This document shows positions 1 to 5,755 of a DNA stretch of 10,089 nucleotides, in pieces. Both the position numbers and the translations under genes were made by a program. This stretch comes from an uncultured Clostridia bacterium (GTDB taxonomy: Bacteria > Bacillota > Clostridia > Christensenellales > CAG-314). The notes beneath the pieces were generated by a model. The model was not told the DNA's origin. It saw nothing but the letters and a program-made list of their open reading frames with translations, and did no database searches. The first letter of the stretch is position 1; every line of letters begins with the position of its first letter. Location: the NCBI GenBank assembly GCA_934177025.1, contig CAKPPA010000031.1, forward strand, positions 1 through 10,089, in the 5' to 3' direction.

Positions 1-366
1 GTAAATGTCGTTTTTGGAAAGTTTTCGTTCGTTTTTGCCCGCCAATGCGGAAAACGCCTTAAACACAGCGGTTGCCGTGGCACCCACGGTAATTCCTTCA
101 ATCAAAAGCGGATAAATGAGATCTGCCGAAAACGGCTTTTTGTCCACAACCAGTGCCATAAGGACGGCGGAACTCAAGCCCAACCCGTACGGCAACAAAA
201 CCGTCGGGTCGAATCGGTGCAGTAGGTCGATTTGCATTTTCGGAATCACCGTTTTTTTCAGGATTTGCGTCAACAGGCAAACCGTCAGCGCAGTGAATAA
301 AAACGCCACGCTTTTGCTGTTACGAATGATGGAAAGGATCGCTTCGATAAAATTTTCGTAATTCAT
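1..366 (-). CDS. Small membrane protein of unknown function, N-terminal part only
   Basis: The reading frame opens with ATG at 366 on the minus strand and stays open for 122 codons to the window edge, so the C-terminus is missing. An AAGGAGG ribosome binding site lies at about 371-377, which fixes the start. The protein begins MNYENFIEAILSI and has three hydrophobic stretches, at roughly residues 18-37, 55-75 and 84-107. They are separated by short charged loops, for example a KKTVIPK loop after the first and a VVDKKPF loop after the second. The visible end (AGKNERKLSKND) is charged and probably cytoplasmic. I do not recognise the family. Size and topology are compatible with a small integral membrane protein, holin-like at most in shape, and I assign no function. 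It is transcribed divergently from ctsR. Confidence 0.7.
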   Translation of the reverse strand, partial: MNYENFIEAILSIIRNSKSVAFLFTALTVCLLTQILKKTVIPKMQIDLLHRFDPTVLLPYGLGLSSAVLMALVVDKKPFSADLIYPLLIEGITVGATATAVFKAFSALAGKNERKLSKNDIY

Positions 367-380
367 TCTTCCTCCTTACG

Positions 381-422
381 GAAGGTCGACAACCCGAAAA
401 CCTTCGTTCCCCTTTGCGGGGA
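381..422 (-). promoter_or_regulatory. Two small stem-loops in the leader of the membrane protein gene
   Basis: Between the predicted -10 and the ribosome binding site the minus-strand leader can form two hairpins. One pairs TCCCC with GGGGA (408-412 with 418-422, loop of five). The other pairs GAAGGT with ACCTTC (381-386 with 400-405). Neither is followed by a T-run in the minus direction, so they are not terminators. They might affect mRNA stability or may be chance. Confidence 0.3.
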
Positions 423-426
423 TTTT

Positions 427-455
427 ATTATATCCCGTAGGTTTCGTTTCGGAAC
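427..455 (-). promoter_or_regulatory. Promoter for the membrane protein gene at 1-366
   Basis: On the minus strand a perfect -10 hexamer TATAAT lies at 432-427. The -35 is poor: TTCCGA at 454-449 with a 16-base spacer shares only three positions with TTGACA. The predicted transcript would have a leader of about 55 bases before the ATG at 366. The -10 is convincing in composition, but without a good -35 the assignment is moderate. Confidence 0.45.
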
Positions 456-613
456 GCGAAACTGCCGTTCTTTTTCGTTTTTCCTTTTCCGTTTGGCAAA
501 AAGGGGATAAAAAAGCGAAAATATCCTTTCCGAAACGGGGAGAAAAGGCAAAAAAACCCTTCCCGAAAAGAGGACGAAAAAAGGCAAAAAATTTTTTGAA
601 ATTTTTTTTCAAA
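456..613. repeat. A/G-rich low-complexity intergenic segment
   Basis: The plus strand is rich in runs of A broken by G, with a word of the form GAAAAGGCAAAAAA near 543-556 and a near copy near 575-590, spaced about 33 bases. Several reading frames cross this stretch on the minus strand, but they encode only F/K/R-rich low-complexity peptides with no ribosome binding site, and I do not call them. The right end (585-613) grades into the AT tract that acts as the presumed UP element of the ctsR promoter. Nothing else is recognised here. Confidence 0.45.
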
Positions 614-645
614 GTACTTGACAACCGTCAAAAAAGTGCTACACT
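599..645 (+). promoter_or_regulatory. ctsR operon promoter with UP-like element and extended -10
   Basis: A perfect -35 TTGACA lies at 618-623, with a 16-base spacer to TACACT at 640-645. A TG at 637-638 placed one base before the hexamer makes an extended -10. Directly upstream, 599-613 reads AAA, eight T, then CAAA, which resembles the A-tract/T-tract pattern of an RNA polymerase alpha-subunit UP element. The expected transcription start is near 652, inside the CtsR operator. All parts are visible in the sequence; promoter activity is inferred. Confidence 0.85.
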
Positions 646-653
646 TACAGTAA

Positions 654-670
654 GGTCAAAGAAAGTCAAA
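654..670 (+). promoter_or_regulatory. CtsR operator (CtsR box)
   Basis: GGTCAAA-GAA-AGTCAAA matches the Firmicutes CtsR consensus RGTCAAA-NAN-RGTCAAA at every defined position. It starts nine bases after the -10 hexamer and covers the expected transcription start, so a bound CtsR dimer would block initiation. This is the classical arrangement for autoregulated ctsR-clpC operons. A single extra half-site (CGTCAAA, 626-632) lies in the promoter spacer and may be coincidental. No other full box was seen in the window. Confidence 0.92.
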
Positions 671-689
671 CTTTCAAAGGAGGTCAACC

Positions 690-986
690 ATGCCGACGAA
701 AATCAGCGACGTAATCGAGCAATTCCTGTTGGAAACGATTGGGGATAGCGACAGCATTTTCATTTCGCGCAATGAATTGGCTCACTATTTTTCGGTTGCG
801 CCGAGTCAAATCAACTACGTTTTGTCCACGCGGTTTACGTTGGAGCGCGGGTACGACATTGAAAGCAAGCGTGGCGGCGGCGGCTACATCACCATTAAGC
901 GGTTAAACGAGGAAGGGTACTTGATGAATTTGGTCAAAAGCGGCATCGGCGACAAAATCGAGTATGCCAAATTCTCGATCGTTTGA
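690..986 (+). CDS. ctsR: Class III heat-shock repressor CtsR, N-terminal DNA-binding part (frame ends early)
   Basis: CtsR is a dimeric winged-helix repressor that binds heptad repeats and shuts off clp and mcs genes until heat or protein stress releases it. The start is ATG 690 with AAAGGAGGT at 676-684. Residues 1-75 carry the helix-turn-helix (SQINYVLSTRFTLERGY) and the glycine-rich wing (ESKRGGGGYITIKR) that contacts the DNA minor groove. Both are intact. The frame stops at TGA 984-986 after 98 residues, whereas the family is usually about 150 residues. The missing C-terminal four-helix domain is encoded just downstream in another frame (see the entry at 983-1141). A repressor without it would probably fail to dimerise stably and would lack the part on which the McsB and Clp systems act in relatives. 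The gene is autoregulated through the operator at 654-670. Confidence 0.85.
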   Translation: MPTKISDVIEQFLLETIGDSDSIFISRNELAHYFSVAPSQINYVLSTRFTLERGYDIESKRGGGGYITIKRLNEEGYLMNLVKSGIGDKIEYAKFSIV

Positions 987-1141
987 CAAAGGACGACATT
1001 ATTTCCCAGCGGGAATGCGCTAGGATGAAAGCGGTGTTTTCCGACAAAACCATGGCGTTGCCGAAAAAGGAAGTCAGCGACTTTTTAAGGGCAAATCAAT
1101 TGAAGTCCTACCTCATTTGTATCATGAAGCAGGACGCATAA
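983..1141 (+). pseudogene. ctsR: CtsR C-terminal domain in the -1 frame (frameshifted remainder of ctsR)
   Basis: Reading from about 971 in the frame one base back gives ILDRLTKDDIISQREC, then RMKAVFSDKTMALPK, and ends with TAA at 1139-1141. This is the usual CtsR C-terminal domain (compare LLEDKVISEREAKMM in Bacillus). The two halves together span about 150 codons, the normal CtsR length. Counting against relatives, the junction seems about four residues short, which fits a net loss near 971-984 of 3n+1 bases (for example 13). The TTG at 983-985 overlaps the TGA stop at 984-986, so translational restart could in principle make a separate 52-residue piece. There is no Shine-Dalgarno sequence nearby, and no canonical X-XXY-YYZ slippery heptamer is present. 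Mutation or assembly error is the simpler reading. Confidence 0.75.
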
Positions 1142-1155
1142 AAGGAGATGATCGT

Positions 1156-1644
1156 ATGTTGTGTGAAAAATGCGGAAAAAGGCAGGCAACTTGTTTTTTA
1201 TCCCGCGAAATAAACGGAAAGTATTCCGAAAAAAATCTGTGCAGTGAATGCGCAAGGGAGGAAGGGATGTTCGCCTCGGCAAACGGATTTTTCCCGTCGT
1301 TGTTCGAAACGGCGACTTCCGGCAAAAAGCCGAAAGGCAACGTTTGCCCGAACTGTTTTACCCCTTTCGAGGACTTTTTGAACAGCGGATTTTTCGGTTG
1401 TTCGGATTGCTACGATGCGTTTTCCTCCGAACTGATGCCGTATTTAAAACAAATGCAGGGCGAAACCGAGTATGCCGGCAAGCGGCTCAAAGCAATTCCG
1501 AAACGGCAACCGCAATCCGAGGAGGAAAAATTGCAGTACTTAAAAGCCGAACTCGAAAAAGCAAAAAAGGACGATCGGTACGAGGATGCGGAACGTATTT
1601 ACCGCGAAATTAAGGAAATGAAAGGAAATGGGCATGAACAGTAA
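1156..1644 (+). CDS. mcsA: McsA, zinc-binding activator of the McsB arginine kinase
   Basis: This 162-residue protein starts at ATG 1156, preceded by AAAGGAG at 1141-1147. An upstream in-frame TTG at 1117 lies inside ctsR and lacks a ribosome binding site. Four CxxC pairs (C3/C6, C29/C32, C64/C67, C82/C85) form two zinc-binding modules as in known McsA. An E/K-rich UVR-type helical segment at roughly 123-157 (YLKAELEKAKKDDRYEDAER) resembles the UvrB/UvrC motif used for contact with partner proteins. In Bacillus and Staphylococcus, McsA binds and stimulates McsB and takes part in CtsR control and in the response to heavy-metal and heat stress. The 3' end overlaps the mcsB start by 11 bases, suggesting translational coupling. 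All metal ligands are present and length is normal for clostridia. Confidence 0.93.
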   Translation: MLCEKCGKRQATCFLSREINGKYSEKNLCSECAREEGMFASANGFFPSLFETATSGKKPKGNVCPNCFTPFEDFLNSGFFGCSDCYDAFSSELMPYLKQMQGETEYAGKRLKAIPKRQPQSEEEKLQYLKAELEKAKKDDRYEDAERIYREIKEMKGNGHEQ

Positions 1645-2632
1645 CGAATGGCAGAGTTTTGTAGTATCATCCAGAATCCGTTTGGCGCGAAACGTGGCAA
1701 AATTGCCCTTTCCGAACAAACTGAATCCGTCCGTCGGCAGGCAGTTGGCGGAGCAAATCGGCGCACGAATGAAATCCCGTCGGTTCGGTTTGATTTTTGT
1801 CGACGAACTCAGCACGTTGGAACTCAATTCGTTAATCGAGCGGCACCTCATTAGCCCCGCGCTTGCGTCCAATGCAGCGTGCGGAGCCCTAATGTTAAGC
1901 AGCGACGACAGCTTGTCCGTTATGCTAAACGAGGAGGATCATTTGCGCATTCAAAGCATCGAAGCGTGCATGAACCTTCGGGAAGCGTACCGAAAAGCGG
2001 AGGAGTTGGATAACGAACTGATTTCCGAATTTCCGGTGGCTTACTCCGAACGCTTCGGATTCCTCACCAGTTGTCCGAGTAACGTCGGCACGGGGCTGCG
2101 TGCTTCCGCAATGTTGTTTTTACCGGCGTTGACGTATTCGAACAGTATGCGTAAAATCGTTAACACGCTAAACAAAGTGCGTATTACGGTAAGGGGCATT
2201 TACGGCGAAGGAAGCAAGGCGTTAGGCTGTTTGTACCAAGTGTCCAATCAGGTGTCCCTCGGGCATTCGGAGGAGGAAATCCTTGCGACGGTGGCGGAAG
2301 CCGTGGAAAAGGTGTGCGAGGCGGAGCGAATCGCGCGGGAAAATTTGCGCAAGCGTTCCCCCGAGCAACTGAAGGATCGCATTTTGCGGTCGTACGGCAT
2401 TTTAACCAACGCTTACGTGCTTTCGACGGATGAATTTATGGAACTGTTTTCCTACGTGCGGCTAGGAGGATACTATGGGTATTGCACCCTCCCTACGGAG
2501 GAAACGCTAAACAAACTGCTGTATTCGGTGCAGCCGAATACGTTACAAAAAAATCAAGGAGTGGATTTTACTCCTTTGGAACGGGACGTTTGCCGTGCCG
2601 AAACGGTGCGGAAAGTGTTAAATAAATTTTAA
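1634..2632 (+). CDS. mcsB: McsB, protein arginine kinase
   Basis: McsB phosphorylates arginine residues on proteins, including CtsR and misfolded substrates, marking them for ClpC-ClpP. The protein has the phosphagen-kinase catalytic fold: SSRIRLARN near residue 12, the NEEDH loop at 99-103, the CPSNVGTGLRAS segment with the conserved catalytic-site cysteine at C147, and YGEGSKALG followed by QVSNQVSLG in the C-terminal lobe. Near the C-terminus R317/D318 start an RDxxRA motif, which in studied McsB proteins forms the allosteric phospho-arginine pocket. Here it reads RDVCRA. I chose ATG 1634 because AAAGGA sits seven bases upstream; ATG 1628, two codons earlier, is possible but too close to that site. 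At 332 residues it is somewhat shorter than Bacillus McsB, mainly at the N-terminus. Confidence 0.94.
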   Translation: MNSNEWQSFVVSSRIRLARNVAKLPFPNKLNPSVGRQLAEQIGARMKSRRFGLIFVDELSTLELNSLIERHLISPALASNAACGALMLSSDDSLSVMLNEEDHLRIQSIEACMNLREAYRKAEELDNELISEFPVAYSERFGFLTSCPSNVGTGLRASAMLFLPALTYSNSMRKIVNTLNKVRITVRGIYGEGSKALGCLYQVSNQVSLGHSEEEILATVAEAVEKVCEAERIARENLRKRSPEQLKDRILRSYGILTNAYVLSTDEFMELFSYVRLGGYYGYCTLPTEETLNKLLYSVQPNTLQKNQGVDFTPLERDVCRAETVRKVLNKF

Positions 2633-2649
2633 AAAAGGAAGTGAGAATT

Positions 2650-5106
2650 ATGTTGAATCGATTCAGTAATCATGTGGAAAAAGCCATTGCAATCGCACAA
2701 CAGTATGCGGATGCAACGCAAAACAGTTTCATCGGAACGGAACACATTTTGTTCGGTTTGTTGAACGTGGATTGCGTGGCAAAAAAAAGACTAAACGAAC
2801 AGGGCGTTACGGCGGAAAATTTCCGTCCGCAAAGTAACATGCAAGGCAACGGCAATGCCGGCATCACGCCGCGTGTCAAACGCGTGGTGGAGGAAGCAAC
2901 GCACATTGCCACGTCGACGGGCTTACCGGTCATCGGCAGCGAACAGGTACTGTTAGCGATTCTGTTGGACCGCGACAGTTACGCCATTAGTATGTTGCGC
3001 TCGTTGGGCGTGGACTTAAATCGTTTGGTGGAAATTGTCAGTCGGGATGCCGGCGTCGACATTATCATGGAGGACTCGAACGGCAGCTACAGCCCTGCAC
3101 AAAACATCTATGGCGAAGCGCAGGAGCAACAAAACGACAAACTCGGCAACCTTGCAAAATTCGGTGTGGACCTGACGCAAAAGGCGCGGGAAGGGAAGTT
3201 GGACCCCGTCATCGGCCGCAAGGAGGAAATCGAGCGAATCATTCAAATTTTAAGCAGACGTACCAAAAACAACCCGATTTTGATCGGGGAACCGGGCGTC
3301 GGAAAATCCGCCGTGGTCGAAGGGCTTGCGCAAGCGATTGTAGAAGGCAACGTGCCGGATTTGTTAAAAAATAAAATCGTGTTTTCGTTGGATTTGGCAG
3401 GCTTACTTGCCGGCACGAAGTACCGTGGCGATTTTGAGGAACGCTTAAAGGATGCCATTAACTTCGCAACGAAAAGCGGCAACATCATTTTGTTCATCGA
3501 CGAAATTCACAACTTGGTCGGCGCAGGCAGCACCGGCGAAGGCAAAATGGACGCGGCGGACATTTTGAAACCGCTGTTGGCACGTGGCGAACTGCAAACC
3601 ATCGGTGCAACGACGCTGGAGGAGTACCGCAAGTACATCGAAAAGGATTCCGCTTTGGAACGTCGATTCCAGCCGATCATCGTCAATCAGCCGACGGTGG
3701 AGGAAACGATTCAAATTTTGCACGGTTTGAAGGATAAGTACGAAGCGCATCACAAAGTCGTCATCACCGACGAAGCCATCGAAGCGGCTGCAAAACTGTC
3801 CGATCGGTACATTAGCGATCGGTTCCTGCCGGACAAAGCCATCGACTTAATCGACGAAGCGGCAAGCCGCGCCAAACTCGATACCTACAACGATCCGCCT
3901 TCCTTAAAAGCAAAGGAGGAGGAGCGCACAAACCTCGAAGCGGAAAAAAACAAAGCCGCAGGGCGCGACGACTACGAAAAAGCAAAAGAACTTCGCGATC
4001 GCATTATCGAATTGGATCAGGAAATTGCACGGTTGCGTCAGGAAGTTGCAAAACAACGGAATCAGTACCAGCCGAAAATCGGTGAGGAGGACATTGCAAA
4101 AATCGTGTCCAAATGGACGTCGATTCCTGTCGTAAAACTCAACGAAAAGGAAAGCGACAGATTGTTGCATTTGGAGGAAATTTTGCACAAACGCGTCATC
4201 GGGCAGGACGAAGCCGTTGCGGCAGTGGCAAAAGCCATTCGTCGTGCGCGCGCAGGGTTAAAGGACCCGAAGCGTCCGATCGGTTCCTTCATTTTCCTTG
4301 GGCCTACCGGCGTCGGCAAAACGGAATTGTGTAAAGCCCTTGCGGAAGCAATGTTCGGCGACGAAAACTTAATGATTCGTTTCGACATGAGCGAGTATAT
4401 GGAAAAATTTGCCACTTCGAAACTCATCGGCGCGCCTCCGGGATACGTCGGTTACGAGGAAAGCGGCCAGTTAACGGAAAAAATCCGTCGTCATCCGTAT
4501 TCCGTCGTGCTGTTTGACGAAATCGAAAAAGCGCATCCTGACGTGTTCAACATGCTGCTGCAAATTTTGGACGACGGCCGTTTGACGGATAGTAAGGGAC
4601 GTGTGGTGGACTTCAAAAACACCGTTATCATCATGACGAGTAACGCCGGCGTTACGGACATCAACAAAATGCCGCGGCTTGGCTTCGATGCGGACGAAAA
4701 AAAGGTGCAACAGTACGAGGAAATGAAGGAACAGCTTTTGGAATCGCTGAAAAACTATTTCCGTCCGGAATTTTTGAACCGTGTGGACGACATCATCGTG
4801 TTCCATCAGTTGGATCAGGAAAACACGCGTAAAATCGCGGGCATCATGATGGATAACCTCGCAAAACGCTTAAAGGAAAACGGCATGACCGTTACGGCAA
4901 CGCCTGCCGCGCTCGATCTCCTTGCGGAAAAGGGCTACGATCCGGAGTACGGCGCACGTCCGTTAAAACGTACCATTCAACGGCTGGTGGAGGACAAACT
5001 TTCGGAGGAAATTTTGTTGCAACACGTCAATGCCGAGGACAGCGTTGTAATCGACGCCAAGGACGGCGAATTGACTTTCGAATCAAAAAAAGGAAATCCC
5101 TCTTGA
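2650..5106 (+). CDS. clpC: ClpC, AAA+ unfoldase of the ClpCP protease
   Basis: ClpC is the hexameric ATPase that unfolds substrates, notably arginine-phosphorylated ones, and threads them into ClpP. The start ATG 2650 is preceded by an AGGAAGTGAG ribosome binding region; an in-frame GTG at 2641 is part of that region. The 818 residues show two Clp_N repeats (about 1-145), and D1 with Walker A GEPGVGKS at 213-220 and Walker B FIDE ending at D284/E285. A charged coiled-coil/UVR middle domain lies at about 418-470. D2 has Walker A GPTGVGKT at 551-558 and Walker B FDE at D623/E624. L677-G678-F679 is the tripeptide loop that docks into ClpP. All key residues are intact, so this is a complete ClpC rather than ClpB or ClpA. 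No terminator follows; the stop codon lies within the hpf promoter. Confidence 0.97.
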   Translation: MLNRFSNHVEKAIAIAQQYADATQNSFIGTEHILFGLLNVDCVAKKRLNEQGVTAENFRPQSNMQGNGNAGITPRVKRVVEEATHIATSTGLPVIGSEQVLLAILLDRDSYAISMLRSLGVDLNRLVEIVSRDAGVDIIMEDSNGSYSPAQNIYGEAQEQQNDKLGNLAKFGVDLTQKAREGKLDPVIGRKEEIERIIQILSRRTKNNPILIGEPGVGKSAVVEGLAQAIVEGNVPDLLKNKIVFSLDLAGLLAGTKYRGDFEERLKDAINFATKSGNIILFIDEIHNLVGAGSTGEGKMDAADILKPLLARGELQTIGATTLEEYRKYIEKDSALERRFQPIIVNQPTVEETIQILHGLKDKYEAHHKVVITDEAIEAAAKLSDRYISDRFLPDKAIDLIDEAASRAKLDTYNDPPSLKAKEEERTNLEAEKNKAAGRDDYEKAKELRDRIIELDQEIARLRQEVAKQRNQYQPKIGEEDIAKIVSKWTSIPVVKLNEKESDRLLHLEEILHKRVIGQDEAVAAVAKAIRRARAGLKDPKRPIGSFIFLGPTGVGKTELCKALAEAMFGDENLMIRFDMSEYMEKFATSKLIGAPPGYVGYEESGQLTEKIRRHPYSVVLFDEIEKAHPDVFNMLLQILDDGRLTDSKGRVVDFKNTVIIMTSNAGVTDINKMPRLGFDADEKKVQQYEEMKEQLLESLKNYFRPEFLNRVDDIIVFHQLDQENTRKIAGIMMDNLAKRLKENGMTVTATPAALDLLAEKGYDPEYGARPLKRTIQRLVEDKLSEEILLQHVNAEDSVVIDAKDGELTFESKKGNPS

Positions 5107-5131
5107 AAGCAAACGTCTGACGTGGTAGAAT
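5103..5131 (+). promoter_or_regulatory. hpf promoter, -35 overlapping the clpC stop codon
   Basis: TTGAAA at 5103-5108, a spacer of exactly 17 bases, and TAGAAT at 5126-5131 make a good sigma-A type promoter. The TGA stop of clpC (5104-5106) lies within the -35. No CtsR box is present, so hpf can be expressed independently of heat-shock control, besides any read-through from clpC. The transcription start is expected at about 5137-5138. Confidence 0.8.
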
Positions 5132-5135
5132 AAAA

Positions 5136-5157
5136 GGGGAGCGAAAAACCGTTCCCC
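5136..5157 (+). promoter_or_regulatory. Stem-loop at the predicted 5' end of hpf mRNA
   Basis: GGGGAGCG (5136-5143) pairs with CGTTCCCC (5150-5157) through eight base pairs including one G-U, around a six-base AAAAAC loop. It begins at the expected transcription start and ends four bases before the ribosome binding site (GGAGG, 5162-5166). There is no T-run after it, so it is not an intrinsic terminator for clpC. A hairpin flush with the 5' end commonly protects mRNA from 5'-end-dependent decay; that role is inferred here. Confidence 0.6.
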
Positions 5158-5171
5158 CAACGGAGGTATTT

Positions 5172-5702
5172 ATGAAAGCTGAATTTGTGGAAAGAAATTA
5201 TCACGCAAGCGACCGACTGAAAGAGGTTTTGCAAAAAAAGCTGAAAAAACTTGACAAATATTTCGGCGACGACGTTGTTGCGCGGGTGGTGCTCAGCCAA
5301 AACGGAAAACGTTGCAGGCTGGAAATTTCCATTCCTTACTACGGACTGTTGCTGCGTTCCGAAGTGGAAGGCAACACAATGTATCATAATATCGACGACG
5401 CACTGCCGAAAATCGAACGGCAAATCATCAAACATTCCGAAAAATTCAACGATCGGAAAAACTTGCCGGAGTTCGGCGACGAATATGCTTTTGTAGCCGG
5501 CGTGGAGTTGGATCGGCAGGAAATCACCAAAACGAAGGAATTCGAAATTTTTGCGATTTCCACCGACGACGCGATTGCAAATTTGGATTTGTCGGATCAC
5601 GATTTTTACGTTTACATCAACGAGGATACGGATCGCATGGAAATCGTTTACCGCCGCAACGACGGCAGTATCGGCTTGCTGAAACCGTACACCACGGCGT
5701 AA
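5172..5702 (+). CDS. hpf: Long-form ribosome hibernation promoting factor
   Basis: HPF binds the decoding region of the 30S subunit and pairs ribosomes into inactive 100S dimers under stress or in stationary phase. The 176-residue protein starts at ATG 5172 with GGAGG at 5162-5166. Residues 1-100 form the RaiA/YfiA-like domain (NYHASDRLKEVLQKKLKKL, then a beta-strand pair ending NTMYHNIDDALPKIERQI). Residues about 120-176 form the C-terminal dimerisation domain typical of long HPF (KTKEFEIFAI, then DHDFYVYINEDT and IVYRRNDGSIGLL). The acidic linker between them is of normal length. Its place after clpC joins ribosome protection to protein quality control, though it has its own promoter. It lies 53 bases before the next gene with no terminator between, so the two may share a transcript. 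Confidence 0.95.
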   Translation: MKAEFVERNYHASDRLKEVLQKKLKKLDKYFGDDVVARVVLSQNGKRCRLEISIPYYGLLLRSEVEGNTMYHNIDDALPKIERQIIKHSEKFNDRKNLPEFGDEYAFVAGVELDRQEITKTKEFEIFAISTDDAIANLDLSDHDFYVYINEDTDRMEIVYRRNDGSIGLLKPYTTA

Positions 5703-5755
5703 CAAACATTTAGGAAAAACAACAAGGGTTAGGAAAGCAAAAACAAAGGGAAAAT

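Noticed and set aside
363..631. Overlapping minus-strand frames in the intergenic region before ctsR
   Set aside because: They encode F/K/R-rich low-complexity peptides, differ in frame over the same bases, lack start signals and overlap the promoter region.
960..990. Programmed -1 ribosomal frameshift in ctsR
   Set aside because: No X-XXY-YYZ heptamer in the correct frame and no obvious stimulatory stem-loop directly after; the joined product would also be about four residues short.
1117..1155. Upstream TTG start for mcsA
   Set aside because: It lies within the ctsR C-terminal coding part without a ribosome binding site. The ATG at 1156 has AAAGGAG and gives the usual MLCEKCG start.
5136..5157. 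Hairpin after clpC as an intrinsic terminator
   Set aside because: No T-run follows the stem, and it sits downstream of the hpf promoter at the expected transcript start.
4977..5705. Long open frame (242 codons) on the minus strand antisense to hpf
   Set aside because: It lies opposite a clear HPF gene with promoter and ribosome binding site, is rich in the residues expected from the reverse frame, and has no start signals of its own.
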